Below, in pieces: positions 25,591-34,326 of a stretch of DNA of 38,092 nucleotides. Every line of letters begins with the position of its first letter. Positions within the stretch are counted from its first letter, which is position 1. This DNA is from an uncultured Eubacteriales bacterium. GTDB taxonomy: Bacteria; Bacillota; Clostridia; Christensenellales; Aristaeellaceae. The stretch lies in the NCBI GenBank assembly GCA_900315675.1, contig OMZY01000026.1, forward strand, positions 1 to 38,092. Direction: 5' to 3'. A program made the position numbers and the translations under genes. The notes below the pieces were generated by a model. It did no database searches. It saw nothing but the letters and a program-made list of their open reading frames with translations, and was not told the DNA's origin.

Positions 25591-26115
25591 TCAGGGCTTG
25601 ACCTGACCTTTCCGGTAGCGGCCGAAGAAGACGCCGTCGTCCACATAACCGGCGGTTTCAGAAACCCACATGGGGAACTTGCCGGTGGCCAGGGCGGTCT
25701 GGCCGTTCAGCATGCCGGTATGGAAGGAAAGATGCCGGTACTGACGGAGGACCAGCTCCATACGGGTGAAGCGGCAGTTCTCCGGCTTTTCATACAGCAT
25801 TTCATCCGTGAGCGTATCCAGGTAAGCCATGGTTTTTGCTTCAATCTGATCCAGATAGGACAGCAGCTGTTCATCGGTCAGGACGACAGACGCGGGATTA
25901 TCCGGATTATCCATGCCTTCCTGATGGAAGGAAGGCTCTTCATAGACATTGGGATTGATGAACCATTTATCCGCGGAATGAAGCGCGTGGTAAGCCCACC
26001 GCCAGCAGGGAGCGCCGCAGCACAGGGCATTCCGGTCATAGGTCTGCAGGGAGGTTCTGATATTCAGAAAGTTAGGTTTGACGGTATCCTTGATAACCAT
26101 AATCAGTTCGTTCAT
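25591..26115 (-). CDS. DinB-fold protein
   Basis: A 174-residue four-helix protein of the DinB/YfiT-like superfamily, whose members are metal-dependent thiol transferases or hydrolases. The His positions fit the metal site: WRWAYHALHSADKWF and LRQYRHLSFHTGMLNGQ. The C-terminus is a beta-like stretch typical of single-domain members. ATG 26115 is preferred because AGGAG lies 9 nt upstream. Divergent from a LysR-type regulator, which may control it. Substrate unknown. Confidence 0.7.
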   Translation of the reverse strand: MNELIMVIKDTVKPNFLNIRTSLQTYDRNALCCGAPCWRWAYHALHSADKWFINPNVYEEPSFHQEGMDNPDNPASVVLTDEQLLSYLDQIEAKTMAYLDTLTDEMLYEKPENCRFTRMELVLRQYRHLSFHTGMLNGQTALATGKFPMWVSETAGYVDDGVFFGRYRKGQVKP

Positions 26116-26135
26116 GAGCATTCTCTCCTGTTCGG

Positions 26136-26164
26136 TTGCTTTTTTCCGGGCCCGTGAGTATAAT
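26136..26164 (+). promoter_or_regulatory. Promoter of the LysR-type gene
   Basis: TTGCTT (26136-26141), 17-bp spacer, TATAAT (26159-26164). It lies in the 125-bp divergent region with the DinB-like gene. Confidence 0.6.
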
Positions 26165-26240
26165 AGCATCGGTCGTATGATCAGTAAAATTGAAATAAAT
26201 GAAAGAAACAATCACAAAAACCGATGAGGAGAGAGGCGAC

Positions 26241-27125
26241 ATGACGATCACCCAGATGGAAACCTTCCTGAAGATTGCGGAGACACGGAATTTCACCATC
26301 GCCGCGAACCTTCTGGGATACGCGCAGTCCACCGTGACCATGCAGATCAAACAGCTGGAGGAGGAGCTGGGCTGCCTGCTGTTTGAACGGCTGGGGAAGA
26401 CCGTGGCACTGACCGCGGAAGGGGAGCGGCTATGTGAATACGCGGCGAAGATGACGCAGCTGGAACGGGAGATCAGGCTGGAAGCTCCGACGGTGAAGGA
26501 ACCGGCCGGAATTCTCCGGCTGGGCGTATCCGAGTCGCTCTGTTACCAGGGCTTGCCGCAGGTGCTGCTGAAGTATAAACAGCAGTATCCCAGGGTGGAA
26601 ATCCAGCTTTCCTTCATCATGCACGATACCTTTCCCGCCCAGCTGAAGAAAGGCATGCTGGACATTGCCTACTCCCTGAATCCGCCGACGGAATACGGCG
26701 ACCTGGACATGCTGTATGACAGGCCGGAAACGCTGGGGTTCTATGCGAGCCCGGAGCATCCGCTCGCAAAGAAGAAAAAGATCACGGAAAAGGACCTGAA
26801 AGGTGTTCCGTTGCTGCTGACTTCCCATAGCTGCAGCTTCCGGCATATGCTGCTGGAGGATCTGGCAGAGGCCTCCGTGACACCGCATATTGCCCTGGAA
26901 ACCAGCAGCAAGGAGGTCCTGAAGCAGTTTGCCATCAACGAGCTGGGAGTTGCTTTTATGCCGGATCTGGCGGCCCGGGGAGAAGTCCAAAAAGGCCAGC
27001 TGAAAAAGCTCGGCTGGGCCGGAAAAGCATTCCCGATCTGCGCCCGGATCTATGTCCACAAGGATAAGCATGTGAGCACGGCCATCCGGGAACTGGCGGA
27101 GCTCATAGCGGAAAGTGAAGGGTAA
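26241..27125 (+). CDS. LysR-family transcriptional regulator
   Basis: A 294-residue regulator. Residues 1-60 form the winged helix-turn-helix: MTITQMETFLKIAETRNFTI and AANLLGYAQSTVTMQIKQLE, then LGCLLFERLGKTVALTAEG. The substrate-binding domain begins at GILRLGVSESLCYQGL (about residue 87) and runs to the end. GAGGAGAGAGG precedes ATG 26241; an upstream ATG at 26199 lacks a site. It is divergent from the DinB-like gene, the usual target position for LysR regulators. Effector not predictable. Confidence 0.92.
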   Translation: MTITQMETFLKIAETRNFTIAANLLGYAQSTVTMQIKQLEEELGCLLFERLGKTVALTAEGERLCEYAAKMTQLEREIRLEAPTVKEPAGILRLGVSESLCYQGLPQVLLKYKQQYPRVEIQLSFIMHDTFPAQLKKGMLDIAYSLNPPTEYGDLDMLYDRPETLGFYASPEHPLAKKKKITEKDLKGVPLLLTSHSCSFRHMLLEDLAEASVTPHIALETSSKEVLKQFAINELGVAFMPDLAARGEVQKGQLKKLGWAGKAFPICARIYVHKDKHVSTAIRELAELIAESEG

Positions 27126-27233
27126 AAGAGACGGAGTATTCTGATCAGCTGAACCATTTCCGCAGGATCTGGGTATCATTTCACAGTATCTGTTACGTTT
27201 CTTACGATATTGTAAGACAGAAGTCACCTGAAA

Positions 27234-27257
27234 GTAAGGTTGGTCTGATAACCTTAC
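27234..27257. promoter_or_regulatory. Perfect inverted repeat upstream of the ECF sigma gene
   Basis: GTAAGGTT-N8-AACCTTAC, ending 5 bp before the ribosome binding site AAGGAGG. Another short one, CTTAC-N6-GTAAG, lies at 27201-27216. Possible operator or leader hairpin. Confidence 0.5.
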
Positions 27258-27276
27258 AGCCAAGGAGGGATGACTC

Positions 27277-27783
27277 ATGGAGATGATACTCGGCGGACGG
27301 AAGACAGAAACCATCCAGAACTACGAAACTGTAGTTTCCGCATGGTATGACGCCTACGGAACGGACATTCTGCGCTATTGCTTTATGATGCTCGGTAACC
27401 GGACGGACGCAGAAGACGCAACCCAGGAGACATTCCTGAAGGCCTGGCGGAATATCGGCCGGTATGAAGCCAGAAACGGATGCTCCCCCAAATCCTGGAT
27501 TGTCCGGATTGCGGGGAATACCTGCCGGGATTACCTCCGGAGAGCCTGGCACAAGTATGAGAGCCGGCTGATTACCCCGGAGGACCTGCAAAAGCTCGGG
27601 AACGCCCCGGATGAAAGCCGGGAACTGATCATGGACGTGATGAACCTGCCGGAGAAATACCGCGAGGTGGTACTGCTGGTATTCATGCAGGGCATGACGG
27701 TGCGGGAAGCAGCGGAATGCATGCAGACCAGCGCCTCCACCATATCCAGAAGACTGGAAAAAGCCAGAAAAATGATTGCCTGA
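27277..27783 (+). CDS. ECF-type RNA polymerase sigma factor
   Basis: A 168-residue sigma-70 family factor with only the two essential regions. Region 2: ILRYCFMMLGNRTDAEDATQ, ETFLKAWRNIGRYE and SWIVRIAGNTCRDYLRR (residues about 30-90). Region 4: LPEKYREVVLLVFMQGMTVREAAECMQTSASTISRRLEKAR (about 127-165), with a proper helix-turn-helix. AAGGAGG lies 8 nt before ATG 27277. No anti-sigma gene follows: the next gene is a MerR regulator with its own promoter area. It may be regulated in another way or at a distance. Confidence 0.9.
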   Translation: MEMILGGRKTETIQNYETVVSAWYDAYGTDILRYCFMMLGNRTDAEDATQETFLKAWRNIGRYEARNGCSPKSWIVRIAGNTCRDYLRRAWHKYESRLITPEDLQKLGNAPDESRELIMDVMNLPEKYREVVLLVFMQGMTVREAAECMQTSASTISRRLEKARKMIA

Positions 27784-27816
27784 ACGGATCATAATGAATC
27801 CTCCTTTTTTGCAGAG

Positions 27817-27842
27817 GCCCTGCCGGGTTGCCCGGGCAGGGC
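27817..27842 (+). terminator. Hairpin after the ECF sigma gene
   Basis: GCCCTGCC / GGCAGGGC stem; a T-run (CCTTTTTTG) precedes rather than follows it, so its role in termination is uncertain. Confidence 0.35.
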
Positions 27843-27897
27843 TTCTGAGTTATGATCGGTATGATTTTCCGATCAAAATCAGCGAAAACGGAAAAAT

Positions 27898-27948
27898 CCC
27901 CTTACGTCATGTATTGCATGTGACGCGGCGTAATATTGTAGGATGACG
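27898..27948 (+). promoter_or_regulatory. Candidate MerR operator region
   Basis: Imperfect palindrome CGTCATG..CATGTGACG (27907-27927) and a second pair GACGCGGCGT/ATGACGCCG around 27924-27955, with TAATAT at 27931-27936. Dyad symmetry over a promoter just upstream of a MerR gene fits autoregulation. Confidence 0.35.
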
Positions 27949-27968
27949 CCGAAAGGAGGTGGAACGCT

Positions 27969-28694
27969 ATGGCACAATACACCACCGGAGAACTGGCGAA
28001 AGAGTGCGGCATCACAGTCCGGACCGTACAGTTCTATGACCAGCGGGGTATCCTGGTTCCCAGCGCACTGACCGAAGGCGGACGCAGGCTGTATTCGGAG
28101 GAAGACCTGAGGATGATGAAAATCATCTGCTTCCTGCGGGATACGGGACTGTCCCTGGACACCATCGGAAAGCTGCTGAAGGAAGAGGATCTGGGCAGCG
28201 TGGTCTCCATATTCCTGGAACAGCAGGAACAGGTGCTGCAGGAGGAGATCACAGACCGGAAAGATAAGCTGGACCGGCTGGAAGAACTGAAAAGCGGACT
28301 GAAGGATCTTCCGTCAGTTTCCGTGGAATCCATCGGTGACATAGCGACCGTTGTGGAAAATAAAAAGAAACTGAGCGCGGTGCACCGGAAAATGGTGCTG
28401 GTCGGACTGCCTTTCACAGTGGCAGAAGACGCGGGGATCCTGCTGTGGATCTTCAAAGGACAATGGTGGCTCTTCGCGGGCGCCCTGGTGGCGGCCATTC
28501 CCGTACTCATCTGGATGGTCCGGTATTATTACCGCAACGCCGCCTATATCTGTCCTCAGTGTCACGAGGTTTTCAAACCGGCCATGAAAGAGTTTTTCTT
28601 TGCGAACCATACGCTGAAGACCCGGAAACTGACCTGCGTAAAATGCGGGCATAAAGGATACTGTGTAGAAACATACGGAGGAAACATGGAATGA
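27969..28694 (+). CDS. MerR regulator with membrane and zinc-ribbon C-terminus
   Basis: A 241-residue protein. Residues 1-75 are a MerR DNA-binding domain (YTTGELAKECGITVRTVQFY, RRLYSEEDLRMMKIICFLRD), followed by a coiled-coil helix (LEQQEQVLQEEITDRKDKLDRLEELK). Then comes one or two hydrophobic segments (WWLFAGALVAAIPVLIWMV) and a four-Cys ribbon (YICPQCHEVF and LTCVKCGHKGYC). A transcription factor held at the membrane is unusual for MerR. AAAGGAGGTGG precedes ATG 27969. Its stop overlaps the next gene's start (ATGA), so both are made together. Confidence 0.82.
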   Translation: MAQYTTGELAKECGITVRTVQFYDQRGILVPSALTEGGRRLYSEEDLRMMKIICFLRDTGLSLDTIGKLLKEEDLGSVVSIFLEQQEQVLQEEITDRKDKLDRLEELKSGLKDLPSVSVESIGDIATVVENKKKLSAVHRKMVLVGLPFTVAEDAGILLWIFKGQWWLFAGALVAAIPVLIWMVRYYYRNAAYICPQCHEVFKPAMKEFFFANHTLKTRKLTCVKCGHKGYCVETYGGNME

Positions 28695-30034
28695 AGAAGG
28701 TACTGTCTGTTTTACTGGCCCTGATGATGCTGGCTGCCTGCGGAACGGTTTTTGCGGAACAGGAAGCCCGGAAGATCGAAACGCCCGCGGACGCGGATGA
28801 ATGGATTGCTACGCTCTTTGGTGAGCATCCGGAGGAACTGGAAGACGCCTGGGCAATGGTGCCTGAGGTGAAAACAGCGCTGGCCGCATCCGGCGGTATG
28901 AAAACCCTGGCGGCACAGCTGGCTGCCCTGGGCGCGGCGGAAAAGATCAGCCCCGCATATATGAAGGAAATCCAGGGCTTTCAGGCGTTCTTTGTCCCCT
29001 GCAAATTCGCCGCCGCGGCCATCGATCTTGTGCTGTATGTCCAGGACGGCGCGATTGCCGGCGTGCAGACAGGCGTCTACAGCGGAAAAGAAGAAGAGAA
29101 CGAGTCTGAAGACCGGATCAGCAAGGAACTGAACCTGCCGGTTCCTGCCATGGACGGCGAACTGCCGGGTATCCTGACCCTGCCGACAGGGGACGGCCCG
29201 TTCCCGGCAGTTGTTCTGGTACACGGTTCCGGCCCCAACGATATGGATGAAACCATCGGCAACGTGAAGCCTTTCAGGGATCTGGCGGAAGGCCTGGCGG
29301 CGAAAGGCGTCGCGGTCTACCGTTATGACAAGCGGACCTATACTTTCGGTATGAAGATGGCCGAAAACCATCAGGGTACGCTGATGGAGGAAACAGTGGA
29401 TGACGCCGTCGCGGCGGTACAGCTGCTGGCACAGCAGGACCAGATTGACGCAAGCCGGATCTATGTGCTGGGACACAGCCTGGGCGGCAACGCGATTCCG
29501 ATGATTGACAAAATGCTGAAAGAGCAGCCCGCGTCCGCCTGCGGATACGTTATGATGGCCGGTTCTCCCAGAAACCTGGGCGAGCTGATGCGGGAGCAGT
29601 ATGAATTCCTTTTCACCGTACAGCCTGAACTTATGGAACAGGCCCAGATGGACAAGGAAGCCATTCTCAGCGATCTGGACAGGCTGAATGATCTGGACTC
29701 TCTGACGGACGACGATATGGTGCAGGGCGTCTACGCGCCGTACTGGAAATGGCTGGCGGAATACGACCAGCTGAAGATGGCGGAGGAGATCACAAAGCCC
29801 GTGCTGGTGCTTCAGGGCGAAGAAGACTGGCAGGTGACGATGAAGGATTTCGGCATCTGGAAGGAAGCTTTCGGAGACAGGGAAAACTGGACGATGATCT
29901 CCTATCCGGGACTGATTCATGCCATGACGCCCGGAGTGATGAACGAGGCATCCCTGAACTATACGAAAGCGGAAAAAGTGGATGAAAAGGTGATCGGCGA
30001 TATCGCTGATTTTATCCTGGCTCAGGCCGAATAA
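28691..30034 (+). CDS. Exported alpha/beta hydrolase with DUF3887-like N-terminus
   Basis: A 447-residue secreted hydrolase. The N-terminal signal (MKKVLSVLLALMMLAACGTVFA) contains LAAC, a possible lipobox, and also an A-x-A-type cleavage site. Residues about 30-130 look like the DUF3887 domain that often precedes such hydrolases. The esterase fold follows: oxyanion loop VVLVHGSGPNDMD, nucleophile GHSLGGNAIPM, acid residue in VLQGEEDWQV and catalytic His in GLIHAMTPG. Overlaps the MerR gene by 4 bp, suggesting the pair is co-regulated. Substrate unknown; esterase-like. Confidence 0.85.
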   Translation: MKKVLSVLLALMMLAACGTVFAEQEARKIETPADADEWIATLFGEHPEELEDAWAMVPEVKTALAASGGMKTLAAQLAALGAAEKISPAYMKEIQGFQAFFVPCKFAAAAIDLVLYVQDGAIAGVQTGVYSGKEEENESEDRISKELNLPVPAMDGELPGILTLPTGDGPFPAVVLVHGSGPNDMDETIGNVKPFRDLAEGLAAKGVAVYRYDKRTYTFGMKMAENHQGTLMEETVDDAVAAVQLLAQQDQIDASRIYVLGHSLGGNAIPMIDKMLKEQPASACGYVMMAGSPRNLGELMREQYEFLFTVQPELMEQAQMDKEAILSDLDRLNDLDSLTDDDMVQGVYAPYWKWLAEYDQLKMAEEITKPVLVLQGEEDWQVTMKDFGIWKEAFGDRENWTMISYPGLIHAMTPGVMNEASLNYTKAEKVDEKVIGDIADFILAQAE

Positions 30035-30053
30035 GCGTATACAGAAAAAGGCT

Positions 30054-30084
30054 GGAACCGTTCTGAGACGGTTCCGGTTTTTTT
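30054..30084 (+). terminator. Intrinsic terminator after the hydrolase
   Basis: GGAACCGT / ACGGTTCC perfect 8-bp stem, 6-nt loop, then GG and seven T. Confidence 0.9.
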
Positions 30085-30180
30085 GTGCGGAAAAGATTGC
30101 AACAAAACAGATGACAGTGTCGTTTTATATAGTGTACAGAACAATGTACGAAGATTCCGGAACGGAACAAGGAGGAAAAA

Positions 30181-31074
30181 ATGAAGAAACTGATATCACT
30201 GACAATGGCTGTGCTGATGCTGATGACAATCGCAATTGCGGCACTGGCCGAAAGCACTGCCTCAAGCCCCATTGCACAAACCATAGACAGCTGCGGAACG
30301 CTGCTGTTCAAAACAGACAACGTTACCCTGAAGGGCGGCGTGGAGCTTTCCCTGGACGGAAACTGGTTCAAGACGGCGGAAGTGACCTGCCAGCAGGAAG
30401 GGTACAACTCCTGCATTGACCTGAAGGTCAAGAGCCTGCGGAAGAACGGAAAAACCAAAGACAGCGGATACACCGTCTTTGACCAGAACGGCGCGGTACA
30501 CCTGGTTGAGGTGATCAATCCCGGCGTTTACCAGACGACGGCGGCAGTTAAGAACAACACGGTGCTGCGCGGTTCCGCAAAGACCGAACTGCTGCTTAGC
30601 CTGCTGCGCGCCCTGGGAAACCAGGCGGAGGCTTTTGTAGGCGACAAAGCCGTGACCGTAACGAAGGCTGAAAACGGCGGCCAGGAAATCCAGCTGAAGC
30701 TGGACAGCGCGAAACCGGAAATCCTGGACCAGGCGCTGACCCTGCTGCTGCAGTTTACGGGTGAACGCTTCTTTAACGTGAACAGCGACGATATCTTTGA
30801 TCACACGGGAAACTTCAGCGACTATATTACCGTTTCCCGGGCGATTCTTTACACCACAAAGGCCGTTTCCGTGCAGAACGCGGAGATTACCGTGAAACTG
30901 GACGAAAAGGGCGAACTCGAGTCCATTGCCGGCAGCGGCGCGGTGAAGCTGACATCCGTCAAGGGTGAGGAACACCTGCTGGAGGGCAAATTCAACATGG
31001 ATGTTTCCGAACGCGGCACGACCAAAGCTGAAGCGTTTGACGCTGAAAAGCATGCGGCGAAGAAGGCTCAGTAA
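30181..31074 (+). CDS. Secreted protein of unknown function
   Basis: A 297-residue protein with a signal peptide (MKKLISLTMAVLMLMTIAIA, cleavage near ALA-ES). The mature part has no motif I know; it alternates beta-like segments (GGVELSLDGNWFKTAEVTC) with helix (TELLLSLLRALGNQAEAF) and ends in a lysine-rich tail, KHAAKKAQ. GGAGG is 6 nt before ATG 30181. Monocistronic, with its own terminator. Probable promoter elements near 30115-30140 (ATGACA, TATATA) are weak. Confidence 0.75.
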   Translation: MKKLISLTMAVLMLMTIAIAALAESTASSPIAQTIDSCGTLLFKTDNVTLKGGVELSLDGNWFKTAEVTCQQEGYNSCIDLKVKSLRKNGKTKDSGYTVFDQNGAVHLVEVINPGVYQTTAAVKNNTVLRGSAKTELLLSLLRALGNQAEAFVGDKAVTVTKAENGGQEIQLKLDSAKPEILDQALTLLLQFTGERFFNVNSDDIFDHTGNFSDYITVSRAILYTTKAVSVQNAEITVKLDEKGELESIAGSGAVKLTSVKGEEHLLEGKFNMDVSERGTTKAEAFDAEKHAAKKAQ

Positions 31075-31090
31075 CAATTTACAACAGAAA

Positions 31091-31126
31091 ACGCGGGACG
31101 TCCCGGCGACGTTCCGCGTTTTTTTC
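31091..31126 (+). terminator. Intrinsic terminator after the secreted protein gene
   Basis: ACGCGGGACGTC / GACGTTCCGCGT near-perfect stem (one G-T pair) followed by seven T. It separates this gene from the convergent GH38 gene. Confidence 0.88.
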
Positions 31127-31149
31127 TGCTGTCATGACCGGGAAACTGT

Positions 31150-34100
31150 TCAGTCACGGTCTGGCGCTTCCTCAGGGGTGCGGTTCTTTCGGGCCAGGCG
31201 CAGGGTCACAATTTCAAAGGGATGGAAGGACAGGGTGAAGGTTCCGTCAGACACGGGCAGGACCTCCTGCGGCTCTTCCGCCAGGGAACAGGTACAGACC
31301 GCACTGAAGGGCAGGAAGGGATGCACAACAGCGGTCCGGGCACCGCCCATGCTCTCATACAGGCGGATGACCAGGTCGCCGGTGCCGTCTTCCGACAGCT
31401 TGACGCTTTCCACGGTGACAGAGGGATCACTGCAGATGAGCAGGCGGAGGGGAACCGAGGAACCGGGGACGGTGATGAGCGGGTCGTTGAGGGCTTCGGC
31501 GGCTTCCGTCACGCCGCTGGTTTCCAGCGGACCGTTCCAGGCCCGGTAGGCATAGACGAAACGGTGACGGCCGCGGTCGGCGGAGGCGTCCGGATAAGTC
31601 GGCGCGCGGAGCAGGCTGAGACTGATGACGCCGTCATTGACGGAAACACCGTATTTGCAGTCGTTCAGGAGCGCAGCGCCGTGGGTGGCGTCCCGCAGAA
31701 CGGTCCAGCCATGAGCGCAGACCTCAAACCGGTCGGCGTCATACTGACGGGACCGGTGAGCGGGGCGGGAAAGATAACCGAACTGAATCTGGTGATCCGC
31801 GTTGTCCGCGTCGATGCCCGTATCGAAGGAAACCTTCAGCAGACGGTGGCATTCCTGCCAGTCCGCCTCGGTAATAAACTCAAGCTGTTCTTCCTCGGCG
31901 GTGAGCCGGATCCACTGGGTGATGACGGAAGCAGAGAAGCGGGTGGTGATCTTCAGCTCCGCAAACAGGCCGCTGGCACAGACAATCTCCGTCTCATATT
32001 CCGCGTTCATGGGGACCTCCCGGCGTTCCGTCTGGCTGTCGATATCCCAGGCGTCAAACATACGGGGAAGATCGCGGAAGAGATGGAAGACGTTGGAGGG
32101 CGTACGCACCCGCTCCCGGTCGTCCTGCAGGAGAACCAGGGAAAGGAGTTCACCCTTTTTTGAAATGACGGCGCGAAGCCGGGAATTCTGCATGATATAG
32201 TTGCCGCCTTGGCGGCGGACATCCGCAGTGGAATGCACCGGCACCTCGGCAGGGTACATGGTGACGGCGGACATGGGCTCCAGGCAGGCAAGCACCAGCG
32301 CTTCCTCCTTATAGGCGGCAGCCTGGAAGCGTACGCCCTCCCGGGTAACGGCGCCGGCGGTAAACCGCTCGTCCGCCCGGATGATCCGGGTGATCCGGTG
32401 GGAAGAGGGATTGAAGACGGTCAGCCCGAGTCCGTTGCGGCAGAAGGTGAGCAGGGCGTCCCGGGCGCCGCGCAGGGACGTATCACGGACGCGGGCAATA
32501 TCCTGCCGCGCCTGTTCATAGACCCGGGCAATGGAGGAACCGGGGAGAATATCATGGAACTGATTGACGAGAAGCAGCTTCCAGGTTTTCTCCAGCGCCG
32601 CGGCCGGATACTCCGCCCGGCCGGTAAAGGCCGCCATGGCAGCGAGCATTTCCCATACGCGCAGGACGTGCTCCGCCCGGCGGTTTCCCTTTTTGATCAG
32701 CGCCTGGGTGGTATAGGTTCCCCGGTGGCAGGGGAAATACAGCTCCCCGCGGTAAACGGGCAGGGGTCCGTTGTTCCGTTTTTTCAGGTAATCCTCCGGA
32801 GTCATCCAGTACAGCTTCGGCGCTCCCTGGAGATCCCGCTGACGCCGGATCTGCTCCAGATCGTCCCGCGTAGGTCCGCCGCCTCCGTCTCCGTAACCGA
32901 AGGGCAGGTAGAAATCACGGCTGCCGTCCTGCTCCAGACGGCTGATCCAGCGGGCATGGACTGTTTTTGCGTCTGTCCGGGTCTCATAGCCCATGTGCAG
33001 GAAGCCGGGAATCACGGAGCCGTCCAGGCCGCGCCAGAGAAAGGCGTGATGCGGGAAGGGTTCCGAATCGTTATAGGACCAGAAGATTTTCTGGGTGGTG
33101 AGGCCTGTCATGCCGAAGCCTTTGATGATCTGCGGCAGGGCGGCGCTGTAGCCGAAGGTATCCGGAAGCCAGGCAACCCGGCTTTCCACGCCCAGGACCT
33201 CCCTGAAGTACCGGCGCCCGTACAGGAACTGACGTACCAGCGATTCGCCGCCGGACAGGTTGGTATCCGGCTCCACCCACATACCGCCGTCGGCAATCCA
33301 TCGGCCGTCGGCAATGGCGGCTTTGATTTCCTCAAAGAGCTCCGGATAGTGCTGACGGCAGAGCTCATATTCCGCGCACTGGCTCTGGAGGAACCGGGCT
33401 TCCGGGTATTCTTTCAGGAGACGGAGCACAGCCGCGAAGGTGCGGGCAGTCTTCCGGCGGGTTTCCTCCATGGGCCACAGCCAGGCCAGGTCCAGATGGG
33501 AATTGGCAATCACGCCCATGGAAGCGGCAAAGGTGCCGTTATGCGCGTTGATGAGGGGCGCGATCAGTTTCCGCGCCTCCGTATATGCCTGCCGGCGCTG
33601 CTGCAGGGGCTGCTCCGCGTCCAGAATATCCAGGAGACGGGTGAAACCGACGGAAATGGCCTCCCGGAAGGGATCCTGCGGATCCAGATAATCATGCACA
33701 TCCCGCAGCACCGTCAGGTCCAGCCAGAGCTGATAGGCTTCCTCATTCCACCAGCCGAAGGTGCTGCGTCCGGTTGACGCGGAACTGTTGGGGGAGAAGG
33801 TGATCCCGGTTTCCGGGAAAACGGGGCGGCCGGGATGCTCCGGCAGCGGGGTGCCGCCGTAGACTTCCAGGGCGATATCAAAGCTTTCTCCGCCTTCCGC
33901 CTTCCGACAGACAGTCTGATCGGATATATACTGATGGGGATGGTCCATCCGGTCTGCCCGGCGTGCGCCGAAGGCCCTGCCGTTGACAAAAAGTACGGCT
34001 TCACCGCCGGGATTCAGATCCAGGACAATCCGTTCCCCGCGGGCTTCCTCCGGGACGGTAAAACGGCCGAACATCCAGGCATAATCCCAGGGCATGCCCC

Positions 34101-34269
34101 AGGCGGTTCCGGCCGGAAGGGGCGTGCGCGGGTGCTTTTCAGCCTCCCGCAGGGTCAGGGCGGACGGCGCGGAAAAACCTTCCAGGATAATTTCACCCAG
34201 CGGGTGATACAGGTCTGAAGCCAGCGCTTCAATGATACGCTGCAGCTGTCCGACGGTTTCGCTGATCAT
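31150..34269 (-). CDS. Alpha-mannosidase, glycoside hydrolase family 38
   Basis: A 1039-residue intracellular enzyme expected to remove alpha-linked mannose from imported glycans. Residues about 1-220 form the N-terminal beta domain; the GH38 catalytic domain follows with ANSHLDLAWLWPMEETRRKT (zinc H and D), WVEPDTNLSGGESLVRQFLYG, and WLPDTFGYSAALPQIIKGFG, where the Asp is the nucleophile. HDILPGSSI is the further conserved zinc region. The C-terminal beta-sandwich fills the rest. ATG 34269 has AAAGGAG 7 nt upstream. Last gene of an operon with a symporter and a glycerophosphodiesterase. No signal peptide, so the substrate must be imported. Confidence 0.92.
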   Translation of the reverse strand: MISETVGQLQRIIEALASDLYHPLGEIILEGFSAPSALTLREAEKHPRTPLPAGTAWGMPWDYAWMFGRFTVPEEARGERIVLDLNPGGEAVLFVNGRAFGARRADRMDHPHQYISDQTVCRKAEGGESFDIALEVYGGTPLPEHPGRPVFPETGITFSPNSSASTGRSTFGWWNEEAYQLWLDLTVLRDVHDYLDPQDPFREAISVGFTRLLDILDAEQPLQQRRQAYTEARKLIAPLINAHNGTFAASMGVIANSHLDLAWLWPMEETRRKTARTFAAVLRLLKEYPEARFLQSQCAEYELCRQHYPELFEEIKAAIADGRWIADGGMWVEPDTNLSGGESLVRQFLYGRRYFREVLGVESRVAWLPDTFGYSAALPQIIKGFGMTGLTTQKIFWSYNDSEPFPHHAFLWRGLDGSVIPGFLHMGYETRTDAKTVHARWISRLEQDGSRDFYLPFGYGDGGGGPTRDDLEQIRRQRDLQGAPKLYWMTPEDYLKKRNNGPLPVYRGELYFPCHRGTYTTQALIKKGNRRAEHVLRVWEMLAAMAAFTGRAEYPAAALEKTWKLLLVNQFHDILPGSSIARVYEQARQDIARVRDTSLRGARDALLTFCRNGLGLTVFNPSSHRITRIIRADERFTAGAVTREGVRFQAAAYKEEALVLACLEPMSAVTMYPAEVPVHSTADVRRQGGNYIMQNSRLRAVISKKGELLSLVLLQDDRERVRTPSNVFHLFRDLPRMFDAWDIDSQTERREVPMNAEYETEIVCASGLFAELKITTRFSASVITQWIRLTAEEEQLEFITEADWQECHRLLKVSFDTGIDADNADHQIQFGYLSRPAHRSRQYDADRFEVCAHGWTVLRDATHGAALLNDCKYGVSVNDGVISLSLLRAPTYPDASADRGRHRFVYAYRAWNGPLETSGVTEAAEALNDPLITVPGSSVPLRLLICSDPSVTVESVKLSEDGTGDLVIRLYESMGGARTAVVHPFLPFSAVCTCSLAEEPQEVLPVSDGTFTLSFHPFEIVTLRLARKNRTPEEAPDRD

Positions 34270-34326
34270 GCGCATACTCCTTTACAGTTTTTTCCACAGG
34301 CCGATGAAATGAATCTCATGAACGGG

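Noticed and set aside
25501-25600. Short frame starting ATGTCCGGC with AGGAG upstream
   Set aside because: It runs through the bidirectional terminator and into the antisense of the DinB-like gene; no conserved sequence.
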